Of a stretch of 55,277 nt of DNA, positions 22,667 to 31,185 are shown in pieces (the stretch's first letter is position 1; each line of letters opens with the position of its first letter). The stretch is from contig DATLUG010000035.1 of assembly GCA_035533215.1 (NCBI GenBank), positions 1 to 55,277 of the forward strand. Reading direction: 5' to 3'. This DNA is from DAHUZL01 sp035533215 (GTDB lineage: Bacteria; Chloroflexota; Dormibacteria; Aeolococcales; Bog-877). Below the pieces are notes generated by a model, which was given only the letters and a program-made list of their open reading frames with translations, was not told the DNA's origin and ran no database searches. The position numbers and the translations under genes were made by a program.

Positions 22667-23416
22667 ATGACGGACCCCGCCGGTCGGCACCCCCAGGTAA
22701 CGGTGCTGGTGGTCGAGCACACGGGGGCGGACGGGCCGGGGGCCCTGGGCCGCGCCCTGCGCCGGGCCGGGATCGCGCTCCAGCGCCACCGGGTCGACCG
22801 CGACGGCCCGCCGCCGGCGCGGCTGGCCGGGATGGCCGGGGTGGTGGTGCTGGGCGGGACCAGGTCCGCCCGCTCCCGGCTCGGCTTCCCCACCCGCGAC
22901 GCCGAGGTCCGGCTGCTGGAGTCGGCGCTGCGGGAGGCGGTGCCGGTCCTCGGCATCTGCCTCGGCGCCCAGCTGCTGACGCTGGCCGCCGGCGGACGGG
23001 TCTTCCGCGGTGCGGTCAAGGAGGTCGGCTTCGTTCCCGTCGACCGGCTGGAGGCGGGCCGGGACGACCCCCTGGTCGCCGCCGCCCCGGTCCGCTTCGC
23101 GCCGCTCTCCTGGCACGAGGACGGCTGCGAGCCGCCCGCCGGCGCGGTCCGGCTGGCCTGCTCCGCCGCCTACCCCACCCAGGCCTTCCGCCTCGGGGAC
23201 CGTGCCTACGGGATCCAGTTCCACCCCGAGGTGGAGCACCGAACCTTGGTGTCGTGGGTGCGGGGCGCCCCGACCGACGCCGCCCTGGCGCCGGGGGGGG
23301 CGGCGGGCCTGCTGGCGGAGGCGGCGCCGGCCCTGGCCGAGCTGCGGCCGCTCCGCCGTGGACTGTTCCAGGGCTATGCCGCCCTGGTCCTCAGCCGCCG
23401 CCGGGCCGCCGCATGA
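22667..23416 (+). CDS. Class I glutamine amidotransferase-like protein
   Basis: 249-residue stand-alone glutaminase-type domain. Catalytic triad candidates: Cys98 in VLGICLGAQLLT and His186 with Glu188 in GIQFHPEVEH. An oxyanion-type GGTRSARS precedes them. It resembles the GMP synthase-like amidotransferases (YfeJ/GuaA N-domain type) that release ammonia from glutamine or hydrolyse gamma-glutamyl bonds. No synthase partner is adjacent. The ATG at 22667 follows a -10 box by 7 bases. Its stop overlaps the DedA start in an ATGA, so the two are cotranslated; why is unclear. Confidence 0.86.
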   Translation: MTDPAGRHPQVTVLVVEHTGADGPGALGRALRRAGIALQRHRVDRDGPPPARLAGMAGVVVLGGTRSARSRLGFPTRDAEVRLLESALREAVPVLGICLGAQLLTLAAGGRVFRGAVKEVGFVPVDRLEAGRDDPLVAAAPVRFAPLSWHEDGCEPPAGAVRLACSAAYPTQAFRLGDRAYGIQFHPEVEHRTLVSWVRGAPTDAALAPGGAAGLLAEAAPALAELRPLRRGLFQGYAALVLSRRRAAA

Positions 23417-24024
23417 CCCACGCGCTGACCCACTTCGTCGACCAGTACGGGCTCCTCGCCGTCCTGGTCCTGATGGCGGCGGAGAGCTGCGGGGTGCCGT
23501 TCCCGAGCGAGGTGGTCATGCCGGTGGCGGGCGCGCTGGCCGCCCTCGGGCACCTGAACCTCGCCGCCGCGATCGTCATGGGCGGGGTCGGCAACCTGGT
23601 CGGCTCCCTGGTCGCGTACGGGCTGGCGGCCTGGCTGGGCACACCGCTGCTGCTCGGCCCGGGCCGCCGTTTGGGCATCCGCCCAGCCCACCTGGAGCTG
23701 GCCGACCGCTGGTTCCGGCGCCACGGCCTGGCCTCGGTGCTGGTGGCTCGGGTCCTGCCGGTGGTCCGCACCTACATCTCGTTCCCGGCCGGCCTGGCCC
23801 GGGTCCCCCTCGTCCCCTTCGCCCTCTGCACCCTGGCGGGCTCGCTGGCCTGGTCGGCGGCCCTCGGCGCCGGCGGCTACGCGGTCGGCGCCAGCTACAC
23901 CCGCTTCGCGGGGCCGATCGGCACCGCCGCGGTGGTGCTGGCGGTGGCGGTCGTGGTCGCCCTCGCGGCCTGGTTCTGGCGCGGTCGACGCCAGGCCGGG
24001 GAGGCGACGGCCGCCGGAGGCTGA
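23413..24024 (+). CDS. DedA-family membrane protein
   Basis: 203-residue SNARE-associated/DedA (VTT-domain) protein with four or five hydrophobic helices. Family signatures are ESCGVPFPSEVVMPVAGALA near residue 24, GNLVGSLVAYGLAAWLG, WFRRHGLASVLVARVLPVVR and TYISFPAGLARVP. DedA proteins are inner-membrane transporters or flippases, reported to recycle undecaprenyl phosphate or phosphatidylethanolamine. The ATG at 23413 overlaps the amidotransferase stop (ATGA). The C-terminus is a charged Arg/Ala tail. A convergent two-component operon follows. Confidence 0.9.
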   Translation: MTHALTHFVDQYGLLAVLVLMAAESCGVPFPSEVVMPVAGALAALGHLNLAAAIVMGGVGNLVGSLVAYGLAAWLGTPLLLGPGRRLGIRPAHLELADRWFRRHGLASVLVARVLPVVRTYISFPAGLARVPLVPFALCTLAGSLAWSAALGAGGYAVGASYTRFAGPIGTAAVVLAVAVVVALAAWFWRGRRQAGEATAAGG

Positions 24025-24068
24025 CCCCCGGCGGCGGGCGCCACCGGCCTGCCCCGGCCGGGACGGGC

Positions 24069-25562
24069 TCAGGCCGGGGAGCCGGCCCGCGGTCCGCTGT
24101 GGGATCCCCCCGTCGGTGCCTCGTCGCCCCGCCCGGCGCACGCCCCCAAGCGGGCCGGGCGCGTCGCGGACGGGTCCCGGTCGGTCCGCGCGTCGCAGGG
24201 CAGGGTGATCCCGACCAGGGCGCCCCCGCCCTCGCGGTTGGCGGCGTCCGCGGTCCCCCCGTGGCCCTCCGCGATCGCCCGCACGATCGACAGCCCGAGG
24301 CCGGTGCCGCCCTGGTCGCGGTCGCGGGCGTGGTCGGGTCGGCTGAAGCGCTCGAAGGCTCGGGGGAGGAACTCCTCGGGAAAGCCGGGGCCGCGGTCGC
24401 GCACCTCGACCCGCGCTCGCTCGCCGTCGAGGTGGGCGTGGAGCTCGATGGCGGTCCCCGCCGGCGCCATCCGGAGGGCATTGCCGACGAGGTTGTCGAC
24501 CGCCTGCCGCATCCGGGCGCCGTCCATCGCGACCGTGAGCGGGCCGGGCACGTCGACCGCGACGGCGACCCCGCCGGCCGCCGCCTGCTGGACGACGCCG
24601 TCGGCCGCGGCCCGGAGGAGCTCGTCGAGGCGCCCGGGGGCGACCCCGCCGACCAGCCGTCCCTCCTCGCTGCGAGCGAGGAGGAGGAGGTGCTCGGCGA
24701 GCCGGGTCACCCGCTGGGTCTCGTCGGCGGCGCTGCCCACCGCGTGGACCAGCTGCTCGCGGCTGCGGCCGGGCCGGCCGGCCAGCTCGAGCTCGGCCCG
24801 GAGGATCGCCAGGGGCGTTCGCAGCTCGTGGCCGGCGTCGGCGAGGAAGGCGCGCTGACGCGCGATCGCGGCCTGGAGCCGCTGGAGCAGGTCGTTCATG
24901 GTCCGAGCGAGCGCCGCCACCTCGTCGCCGGTGCGGGGGACCCGCAGGCGGGCGGCGGGATCGCTCGCCGAGATCGCCTCGGCCTCCCGGCGCAGGCGGT
25001 CCATCGGGGCCAGGGCCGCCCCCGCCAGCAGCCAGCCGCCGAGCCCGGCGAGGATCACCACCACCACCCCGCCCAGCACCGCCGCGCCCCGGATCCGGTT
25101 GACGGCGGCGTCGGTCGGCTGCAGCGACGCCGCCACCACGATCACCCATCCCGACTCCCCCGGCAGGGGCGCGGCGTGGACCCGGAGCTGCTCCGTGGTG
25201 CCGGGGAAGGTCGCGTCCGTCACCAGGGGGTGGTGGGTCGCGGCGGCGAGCCGCCTGGTCGGGAGCAGCGCCCGGGCGGGGGTGAAGTCGTCGTAGGTGG
25301 CGGGCTGGGCGGGGTTGGCGAGCTCGGCGAGATTGCCCTGGGCTGCCTGGCCGCCCAGGATCGACGCGGCGACCCCGTAGTCCAGCGGGCCGCCGGCCGG
25401 CTCCATCCGTCCCGCGATCGAGCTGATCCGATTGGCGAGGGTGTCGTCGAGCGAGCTGACCAGACCGCTGGCGAGCTGGCGGACCAGGAGGAGCCCGCCC
25501 GCCCCGGCGAGGAGCGCGGCCGCCGTCGCGAAGAGGAGGGTGAGGCGGAGCCGGATCGGCAC
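24069..25562 (-). CDS. Sensor histidine kinase of an OmpR-type pair
   Basis: 497-residue classical membrane kinase. The first helix is at about residues 5-27, then an extracytoplasmic sensor domain to about 165, a second helix, a HAMP linker (AGAALAPMDRLRREAEAISA), and the HisKA box FLADAGHELRTPLAIL with His245. The ATPase domain has VDNLVGNALRMAP, VEVRDRGPGFP and GTGLGLSIVRAIAEGHGG. The GTG at 25562 lies 11 bases after the response-regulator stop; longer frames run through that gene and are rejected. The C-terminal 45 residues after the domain are low-complexity. The signal is unknown. Confidence 0.92.
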   Translation of the reverse strand: MPIRLRLTLLFATAAALLAGAGGLLLVRQLASGLVSSLDDTLANRISSIAGRMEPAGGPLDYGVAASILGGQAAQGNLAELANPAQPATYDDFTPARALLPTRRLAAATHHPLVTDATFPGTTEQLRVHAAPLPGESGWVIVVAASLQPTDAAVNRIRGAAVLGGVVVVILAGLGGWLLAGAALAPMDRLRREAEAISASDPAARLRVPRTGDEVAALARTMNDLLQRLQAAIARQRAFLADAGHELRTPLAILRAELELAGRPGRSREQLVHAVGSAADETQRVTRLAEHLLLLARSEEGRLVGGVAPGRLDELLRAAADGVVQQAAAGGVAVAVDVPGPLTVAMDGARMRQAVDNLVGNALRMAPAGTAIELHAHLDGERARVEVRDRGPGFPEEFLPRAFERFSRPDHARDRDQGGTGLGLSIVRAIAEGHGGTADAANREGGGALVGITLPCDARTDRDPSATRPARLGACAGRGDEAPTGGSHSGPRAGSPA

Positions 25563-25573
25563 CGGGGCCCGGG

Positions 25574-26254
25574 CTACGAGGCCTCCGGCTGGCGCAGCCG
25601 GTAGCCGGCGCCGCGCACCGTCTCCAGGTCGGCCCGGCCGAAGGGGCGATCGAGCTTGCGGCGGAGGTAGGCCACGTACTGGTCGACGACGTTGGACCCG
25701 CCCTCGTAGGCGAGGTCCCACACCTGCTCCAGGATCCGGGTGCGGGTGAGGACCACCCCCACGTGACGCATGAACAGCTCGAGCAGCGCGAATTCGCGGG
25801 CGGAGAGCTGGAGCTCGGCCGGCCCCCGCCACGCCCGGCGGGCGGCGGGATCCAGCCGGAGGTCGCCGGCCTCCAGCACGGACGGGCGCATCTCGCTGCC
25901 GCGGCGGTCGAGGGCGCGCAGGCGGGCCGCCAGCTCGGCGAAGCTGAAGGGCTTGGCGAGGTAGTCGTCGGCGCCGACGTCGAGGCCGCGGACACGGTCC
26001 TGGACGTCGTCGCGGGCGGTGAGCATCAGCACCGGGACCCAGCGCTGCGCCGCCCGCAGGCGCCGGCAGACCTCGAAGCCGTCGAAGCCAGGGAGCATGA
26101 CGTCGAGGACCACCGCGTTGAAGTCGGTCTCGGACGCCATCCAGACGCCGTCCGGGCCGGTGGCGGCGATGTCGACGACGTGGCCCTCCTCCTCGAGCCC
26201 CCGCTTCAGGAGGGCCGCCATCCGCACCTCGTCCTCCACCACCAGGATGTGCAC
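25574..26254 (-). CDS. OmpR/PhoB-family response regulator
   Basis: 226-residue two-domain regulator. The receiver shows the acidic pair VEDEV (residues 6-9), phosphoacceptor Asp51 in AVVLDVMLPG, a conserved Thr in VLMLTARDD and the Lys in YLAKPFSFAEL. The winged-helix domain has SAREFALLELFMRH and VAYLRRKLDRPFG...TVRGAGYRL. The GTG at 26254 is preceded after 6 bases by TAGGCT, so it is probably leaderless. It forms an operon with the kinase; the regulon is unknown. Confidence 0.95.
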   Translation of the reverse strand: MHILVVEDEVRMAALLKRGLEEEGHVVDIAATGPDGVWMASETDFNAVVLDVMLPGFDGFEVCRRLRAAQRWVPVLMLTARDDVQDRVRGLDVGADDYLAKPFSFAELAARLRALDRRGSEMRPSVLEAGDLRLDPAARRAWRGPAELQLSAREFALLELFMRHVGVVLTRTRILEQVWDLAYEGGSNVVDQYVAYLRRKLDRPFGRADLETVRGAGYRLRQPEAS

Positions 26255-26260
26255 CAGCGC

Positions 26261-26266
26261 AGCCTA
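26261..26266 (-). promoter_or_regulatory. -10 box (TAGGCT) of the two-component operon
   Basis: Minus-strand TAGGCT ends 6 bases before the GTG at 26254, fitting a leaderless start. No -35 box recognised. Confidence 0.45.
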
Positions 26267-26330
26267 CGCCCGCGCCATGTGAGGAACATGTGGCGGTGGG
26301 GGACGGGCAGCCGGCGCGGCCGCCCCAGCG

Positions 26331-26870
26331 TCAGCGGGTGAGCAGGAGGCGGTGGCGGGCGCTGCCGGCGACGGCGAGGGCCAGCCCGAGGACGCCGAGG
26401 TCGCGCACCGCGATGTCGTTGAGGCCGGCCTGGATGGTCAGCGCCATGACGATCTCGACGAGGAGCACCGCGCCGATCCCGGCCGCCACCCTGGGCGCGA
26501 TCCCGAACAGGAGGGCGGTCGCCAGCAGCAGGAGCAGCGCCCCGTGGGCGAGGACCAGCAGGGCGGTGAGGCCCGAGGACTGGGGGAGGAGGGGGACGTA
26601 CCCAGTCCAGAGGCGGGGCTGCCAGAGCTCGCCCGACCCGAACCAGAGGAAGACGGCCCCGAGGGCGAGGCGGGCGAACGTCGGCGCCCAGTCCTCGAGC
26701 CCCGCGAGCACCGCCGAAGGGAGGAGGTGCAGCAGGGCGGGGCGCCCGCCCGGCCCGGCCGGCCGCCCCGCCCTGGCGGCGGGCGCGGCAACCGCCGGCT
26801 CGGCCGCCCCCATGGCGGTCCCGGCCGCCGGCGCCCGGCGCCGACGGCCGCGCGGCATCCGGCTGCTCAC
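26331..26870 (-). CDS. DoxX-like small membrane protein
   Basis: 179-residue membrane protein. After an Arg/Ala-rich N-terminus of about 45 residues come four hydrophobic helices. LARLALGAVFLWFGSGELWQ at about 65-84 with TGYVPLLP matches the DoxX/DoxD-like pattern (first helix ending in a Phe-Gly turn and a Trp-containing loop). Related proteins take part in thiosulfate or redox stress chemistry, but function here is unknown. The GTG at 26870 overlaps the stop of the secreted-protein gene (GTGA), so these two are cotranslated. Confidence 0.75.
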   Translation of the reverse strand: MSSRMPRGRRRRAPAAGTAMGAAEPAVAAPAARAGRPAGPGGRPALLHLLPSAVLAGLEDWAPTFARLALGAVFLWFGSGELWQPRLWTGYVPLLPQSSGLTALLVLAHGALLLLLATALLFGIAPRVAAGIGAVLLVEIVMALTIQAGLNDIAVRDLGVLGLALAVAGSARHRLLLTR

Positions 26871-27469
26871 TCGATGATCCGGCCCTTGGGATTGGTGGCG
26901 ATGACCCCGTCGTCGCCGAAGTTGAACTCGCTGCTGCCGGTGTCGTCGCCGAGGTTGGCCTCGACGAAGTAGATGGTGTCGCCGGCGGTGTAGGTCTGAT
27001 GGACCGGCGCCTGGCCGCTGCCGAGGACGTCGATGGTGAGGTCGAGCGCCTGCCCGCTGCGCCGGACCGAGGTGCGGAAGCCGGCCAGCGCCTGCTGGGC
27101 CTGCGCCGTGGGGGTGCCGGGGTAGATCTTGAAGGCGTAGGGGGCGTACTGGCTGGAGGCCAGGGCCGGGCCGAGCTTGACCGCCGGGGTGGCGGTGGCC
27201 CCGGGCGAGGGGGTCGTGGGCCGGGGGGTGGCGGTGGGATGCGCGGAGCGCGGGGCCGGCCGGGCCGGGGCGGAGGGGCGGGACGTGGGCGGCGGGGTTG
27301 GGGAGGGGCCGGTGGCGATCGTGCCCGGGGCGCCGGCGGGGCCGGTGCTCCCGGTCAGCCCCAGCCCGGGCTGGTGGGCGCCGTGCACGGCCAGGCCGAC
27401 CGCCAGCACCCCCACCACGCTGAGCACGGCGGCGCCCATCGGGCCGACCCGCTCCGCTCCGATCCGCAC
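26867..27469 (-). CDS. Secreted or membrane-anchored hypothetical protein with Pro/Thr linker
   Basis: 200-residue protein: one N-terminal hydrophobic segment (about residues 12-32), then a Pro/Ser/Thr/Ala-rich linker to about residue 100, then a globular domain with ASSQYAPYAFKIYPGTPTAQ, QALDLTIDVLGSG and GDTIYFVEANLGDDTG. The layout suggests a domain displayed outside the membrane on a flexible stalk. I do not recognise the domain. The GTG at 27469 is preceded by GATACT after 6 bases, supporting a leaderless start. It is coupled to the DoxX-like protein, so the pair may form an envelope complex (inference). Confidence 0.7.
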   Translation of the reverse strand: MRIGAERVGPMGAAVLSVVGVLAVGLAVHGAHQPGLGLTGSTGPAGAPGTIATGPSPTPPPTSRPSAPARPAPRSAHPTATPRPTTPSPGATATPAVKLGPALASSQYAPYAFKIYPGTPTAQAQQALAGFRTSVRRSGQALDLTIDVLGSGQAPVHQTYTAGDTIYFVEANLGDDTGSSEFNFGDDGVIATNPKGRIIE

Positions 27470-27475
27470 CGGCAG

Positions 27476-27481
27476 AGTATC
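27476..27481 (-). promoter_or_regulatory. -10 box (GATACT) of the secreted protein/DoxX pair
   Basis: Minus-strand GATACT ends 6 bases before the GTG at 27469, the same spacing as other presumed leaderless genes here. Confidence 0.45.
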
Positions 27482-27523
27482 GCGCCCGCCGGTGTGAGCC
27501 GGATGAGAACCAGGTGAGACGCA

Positions 27524-28435
27524 TCAGCCCCGGGCGCGCAGCCCGGCCAGGCCGAAGGCGCTGATCGCCCGGGCCGCGGCGGCCAGCCCCACGGCCAGGG
27601 CGGCGGGGTGGGCGGCGGGGGCGACGGTCCGGCGACGGGCCAGCTCCGCGCAGAAGCCGCCGGCGAGGGCATCCCCGGCGCCGGTCGGGTCGCGCACCCG
27701 CTCCACCGGGACCGCGGCGAGGGCCAGCGCCCCGGTCACGGTGACCAGCCGGACCCCCGCCGGCCCGCACTTCACGACGACGGCCCGCGTCCGTCCCACG
27801 CCCAGCAGGGCCCGGGCCGCCCCGTCGACATCGGCGCCGCCCAGGCGCCGCAGCTCACGCCGATTCAGGCAGGCGACGTCGGCCCCGGCGAGACAGCGCC
27901 GGACCCCGGCCGGGTCCGCGGCGATGAAGTCCTCCATCGTGTCGAGGACGATGAGGCGCGCGCCGGCGCCCTGGGCGAGGACCGCACGCTGGCAGGCGGG
28001 CGCCATCGACCCGACCAGCCAGATCGGGGCGGACCGGCTGGCGGGCGAGAGCCGCGGCGCCCATCCGTCGTAGACGCCGAGACGCTGACGGTCTCCCTCG
28101 ACCGCCCCGCTGTCGGGGTCGTGGCGCGCGGACCACCGGTAGGTCGGGCCCGGGCGCACCACCACGTCCCGGGCGTCGATGCCGGGCTCGTCGACGGCGG
28201 CGCACACCGCCGACCCGTCCTCCCCCACGGCGGCGACCATCCGCACCGGGGCCAGCGGCGCCGCCGCCAGCGCCGCGTAGGCGGCGGATCCGCCCGGCTC
28301 CTCGGTGACGCGGCCGCTCGGGGTGGTGAGGTCGTCGAGGCTGAGGGTCCCCGCCACCATGACGGTCCAGGGCGGAGGCACGGCGGTGCTCGGACCGGGG
28401 GCGGCCGGGACCGCCGGCCGGGGCGGACGGCCCAT
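27524..28435 (-). CDS. PfkB-family carbohydrate kinase
   Basis: 303-residue ribokinase/PfkB-fold enzyme. It has a Gly-Gly substrate motif (EEPGGSAAYAALAAA near residue 47), an Asn/Glu motif (ACLNRRELRRLGG) and the catalytic/anion-hole motif RDPTGAGDALAGGF, with Asp as the expected base. Substrate could be a sugar or nucleoside; this cannot be read from the sequence. The ATG at 28435 is 9 bases after the upstream small gene, so they form an operon. The N-terminal 22 residues are Pro-rich and not part of the domain. Confidence 0.9.
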   Translation of the reverse strand: MGRPPRPAVPAAPGPSTAVPPPWTVMVAGTLSLDDLTTPSGRVTEEPGGSAAYAALAAAPLAPVRMVAAVGEDGSAVCAAVDEPGIDARDVVVRPGPTYRWSARHDPDSGAVEGDRQRLGVYDGWAPRLSPASRSAPIWLVGSMAPACQRAVLAQGAGARLIVLDTMEDFIAADPAGVRRCLAGADVACLNRRELRRLGGADVDGAARALLGVGRTRAVVVKCGPAGVRLVTVTGALALAAVPVERVRDPTGAGDALAGGFCAELARRRTVAPAAHPAALAVGLAAAARAISAFGLAGLRARG

Positions 28436-28444
28436 GCGGTGGGA

Positions 28445-28849
28445 TCAGCCGGGGAAGAGCTGGACGATCTCCGCCGGCCTGCCGTCCCGGCGCCGGCGCG
28501 CGGACTCCATCAGGCCGGCCTGGGTCTCGAAGAGGAGGGCGGCGACGTGGTCGGGATGGCGGTTGCTCCCGAGGCGCTGGCGGAGCGCGGGGTCGACCGC
28601 GGCCAGCAGCTGGACCACCTCGGCGAAGACACCGCCCGGGACCAGCGGACACTCCTCCAGCCGGCAGCGCTCCACCTGCTCCATCAGGACGTCCGACTCG
28701 ACCAAGCGCTGGTGCGGTCCCCGTCGAGGACGCCGCCGGAAGAGGGCGGCCCGGCGAGCGGCCGCGATCGCCAGGACGGCCCGCTCGATGGGCCCGGCCA
28801 CGGCGATCGCGGCGGCAGCCGGCCTCGACGGTGTCCCCCAGGGCAGCAT
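28445..28849 (-). CDS. Hypothetical protein, first gene of the PfkB operon
   Basis: 134-residue protein with a hydrophobic stretch (about residues 10-35), a basic patch (RRRPRRGPHQR) and a helical acidic C-terminal half (FAEVVQLLAAVDPALRQRLG, HPDHVAALLFETQAG) ending in VQLFPG. I recognise no family. The start ATG at 28849 is chosen because a TATCAT box ends exactly 6 bases before it; an upstream GTG at 28879 would precede that promoter. It lies 9 bases before the PfkB gene. Confidence 0.6.
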   Translation of the reverse strand: MLPWGTPSRPAAAAIAVAGPIERAVLAIAAARRAALFRRRPRRGPHQRLVESDVLMEQVERCRLEECPLVPGGVFAEVVQLLAAVDPALRQRLGSNRHPDHVAALLFETQAGLMESARRRRDGRPAEIVQLFPG

Positions 28850-28855
28850 GGCGGC

Positions 28856-28861
28856 ATGATA
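28856..28861 (-). promoter_or_regulatory. -10 box (TATCAT) deciding the start at 28849
   Basis: Minus-strand TATCAT ends 6 bases before the ATG at 28849, predicting a leaderless mRNA. Confidence 0.5.
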
Positions 28862-28880
28862 CGCGCGCCCGCCGGCCACC

Positions 28881-29462
28881 TCAGCCAGTCGGGTAGCAGA
28901 GCGAGCGCCACCCGCCCTGCACCGGCAGGAGGTGCACGTCCCGCCGGACGACCAGACGGCGGCCGGCGCCGAGGACGATGACGTAGTCGACCGCGAGCTC
29001 GGCGACGTCGCGGTGGGTGCGTTGGGTCTCGGGGTCGGACCAGCGCGGAAGGATGTGGACCTCGCGCACCCGGATGGAGGCCATGCGGGCGCCGTCGTCG
29101 CGGGTCCGCATCACCTCCCCGAAGGCCTTGGGATCGCCCCAGGCCGCCTGGCAATCGGGAGCCAGCAGCCGCCAGGCCTGGTCGTACCGGCGCCACCGCA
29201 GGCAGTCGACCAGCTGCCGCTCCACCACCGACGGGTCGTTGGTCGGGACCGCGGGCAGCCCCCCCTCGTCGGCGTCACCCCCGCCCGCGCGCCGGTCCCG
29301 GCGCGATCCCCGGTGCTCGACCAGCGCCCCCCGTGGGACCAGCGAGCCGGTGCCGCCGGAGACGGTGGCCGCGGCGGTCATCGCGACCGGGGCACCCAGC
29401 CACAGCCGGGTCCAGCGGGCCCGGACGCGGTCGACGAGGTCGAGCAGGTCGGTGAGCCACAT
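28881..29462 (-). CDS. Hypothetical protein with NTF2-like C-terminal part
   Basis: 193-residue protein. The first 35 residues (MWLTDLLDLVDRVRARWTRL then a hydrophobic segment) may anchor it in the membrane. From about residue 75 (NDPSVVERQLVDCLRWRRYDQAWRLLAPDCQ) the pattern of a helix pair with Trp/Tyr followed by beta strands (VREVHILPRW, ELAVDYVIVL, DVHLLPVQGGWRSLCY) resembles NTF2/SnoaL or DUF4878-like lipoprotein domains. This is a weak structural guess. The ATG at 29462 has GGGAGG 6-7 bases upstream. It is divergent from the sedolisin gene. Confidence 0.65.
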   Translation of the reverse strand: MWLTDLLDLVDRVRARWTRLWLGAPVAMTAAATVSGGTGSLVPRGALVEHRGSRRDRRAGGGDADEGGLPAVPTNDPSVVERQLVDCLRWRRYDQAWRLLAPDCQAAWGDPKAFGEVMRTRDDGARMASIRVREVHILPRWSDPETQRTHRDVAELAVDYVIVLGAGRRLVVRRDVHLLPVQGGWRSLCYPTG

Positions 29463-29565
29463 GGCAGCCTCCCGAGGGTGGGACGTGTGCAGGACGAAGG
29501 AGAGCCCGGTCACGATCGACCCCGCCGCCGCGCGCGGGGCGGCAGGCGAACGTGACCCCGAGGCG

Positions 29566-29571
29566 AGTATC
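29566..29571 (-). promoter_or_regulatory. -10-like box (GATACT) of the NTF2-like gene
   Basis: Minus-strand GATACT about 100 bases before the ATG at 29462; together with that gene's Shine-Dalgarno it suggests a conventional leader. Confidence 0.3.
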
Positions 29572-29612
29572 GAGGGGGAGAGCGGGGCTGTCAATCGTCC
29601 CGGGTCGCCGGC

Positions 29613-29618
29613 TATGCT
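29613..29618 (+). promoter_or_regulatory. -10-like box (TATGCT) of the sedolisin gene
   Basis: TATGCT lies 56 bases before the ATG at 29675, which has its own Shine-Dalgarno, so a short conventional leader is predicted. Confidence 0.4.
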
Positions 29619-29674
29619 GACCGGAGCGTCACCGAAGCCCCGCCCATCCGCTGCATTCACCGCGGGAGGTGGAC

Positions 29675-31144
29675 ATGGACGCGTCCATGCCGGCGCCGGT
29701 CTTCGTCACCGTGGTGCTCAGGCCGCGGGTGGACCTCGGCCCGGCCATCGACCTCGACCGCCTCGGCAGCCAGCCGCCCTCCGGGCGCCGCCATCTCAGC
29801 CGACCCGAGCTGGCGGTCGCCCGGGGGGCCCGCCCGGACGACGTCCGCACCGTCCTCGCCCATGCCGACCGTCGCGGGCTGACGGTCGGCGCCGTCACCC
29901 CGGGCCGCCGCACGATCCAGCTCAGCGGGGAGCGGGCCCGGGTGGCGGACGCGCTGGTGACCGCTCCCCCGGCCGACGTGCGCGCCGCGGTGGTGGCCGT
30001 GCTGGGACTCGACCCGGGGCCGGTGGCGCGACCCCAGCTGCGGCGGCTGCCGCTGCCCGACCCGCCGGGACCGCTCGCGGTGGCGGCGCCGCTCTCCTAC
30101 CCGGCGCCGGCGGTCGGCGCCCTCTACGCCTTCCCACCGGGGACGGACGGCAGCGGCGAGGGGATCGGGCTGATCGAGCTCGGCGGCGGCTTCACCCCGG
30201 CCGGCATCGCGGCGGCGTTCGCCGCCCTCGGCCTGGCCGCGCCGGAGGTCACCGCGGTCGGGATCGACGGCGCCCAGAACCAGCCCGGCGGATCCGCGGA
30301 CGGGCCCGACGGCGAGGTGCAGCTGGACATCGAGGTCGCCGGCGCGCTGGCCCCGGGCGCTCGCCTGACCGTCTACTTCGCCCCCAACACCGACCGCGGC
30401 TTCCACGACGCGGTCGCCGCCGCCGTCCACGACGACGTCCATCGGCCGTCGGTGCTCTCGATCAGCTGGGGCGGTCCGGAGCCCTCGTGGACCGTCGCGG
30501 CGCGCACCGCCCTGGACCAGGCGCTGCAGGATGCCGCGCTGGCGGGGATCACGGTCTGTGTCGCCGCCGGCGACAACGGGTCGGGCGACGGGGTCGCCGA
30601 CGGGCTCGCGCACGTCGACTTCCCGGCCTCCAGCCCACACGTCCTGGCCTGCGGGGGCACCCGACTCAGCGCCGCGGGCGGGGCGATCGCAGCGGAGGTG
30701 GTGTGGAACGACCAGCCGACCGGCGGGGCCACCGGGGGCGGGGTGAGCGCGGCGTTCCCGCTCCCCACGTGGCAGCGGGGAGCCGGCGTTCCCGCCTCGG
30801 CCAATCCCGGCAGGGGGACCGGTCGCGGGCTCCCCGACGTCGCCGGGGACGCCGCCCCGGAGACGGGCTACCGGGTGCTGGTCGACGGGACGCCCGCGGT
30901 CTTCGGCGGCACCAGCGCGGTCGCGCCGGTGTGGGCCGCGCTCATCGCCCGCTGCAATGAGCGGCTGGGACACCCGCTCGGCTTCCTCAACCCCATCCTC
31001 TATCAGACCCTCGCCGCCCAGCGGGTCACCCGCGACGTGGTCAGCGGTGGCAACGGCGCCTACCGCGCCGGACCGGGATGGGACCCCTGCACGGGATGGG
31101 GAAGTCCGATCGGCTCCCAGCTGCTCGCGGGTCTCGGGGGCTGA
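29675..31144 (+). CDS. Sedolisin/kumamolisin-type serine-carboxyl protease (S53)
   Basis: 489-residue S53 protease with its propeptide. Residues 1-140 form the activation domain (VVLRPRVDLGPAID, RRHLSRPELAVARGA). The catalytic domain shows Glu214 and Asp218 in DGEVQLDIEVAG, SISWGGPEPSW, the oxyanion-region Asp in CVAAGDNGSGDG, and the nucleophile Ser414 in FGGTSAVAPVWAALI. The C-terminal calcium site is DVVSGGNGAYRAGPGWDPCTGWG-like. These enzymes normally act outside the cell at acid pH, yet no signal peptide is visible before the propeptide. The ATG at 29675 follows GGGAGG at 5 bases. It is a single gene. Confidence 0.93.
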   Translation: MDASMPAPVFVTVVLRPRVDLGPAIDLDRLGSQPPSGRRHLSRPELAVARGARPDDVRTVLAHADRRGLTVGAVTPGRRTIQLSGERARVADALVTAPPADVRAAVVAVLGLDPGPVARPQLRRLPLPDPPGPLAVAAPLSYPAPAVGALYAFPPGTDGSGEGIGLIELGGGFTPAGIAAAFAALGLAAPEVTAVGIDGAQNQPGGSADGPDGEVQLDIEVAGALAPGARLTVYFAPNTDRGFHDAVAAAVHDDVHRPSVLSISWGGPEPSWTVAARTALDQALQDAALAGITVCVAAGDNGSGDGVADGLAHVDFPASSPHVLACGGTRLSAAGGAIAAEVVWNDQPTGGATGGGVSAAFPLPTWQRGAGVPASANPGRGTGRGLPDVAGDAAPETGYRVLVDGTPAVFGGTSAVAPVWAALIARCNERLGHPLGFLNPILYQTLAAQRVTRDVVSGGNGAYRAGPGWDPCTGWGSPIGSQLLAGLGG

Positions 31145-31171
31145 GCCGGCCTCCGCGGCCGGGGGTGAAGC

Positions 31172-31177
31172 TATGCT
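31172..31177 (+). promoter_or_regulatory. -10 box (TATGCT) of the Nudix-macro-DUF429 set
   Basis: TATGCT ends 8 bases before the ATG at 31186, predicting a leaderless transcript. Confidence 0.45.
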
Positions 31178-31185
31178 CGCTGGCG

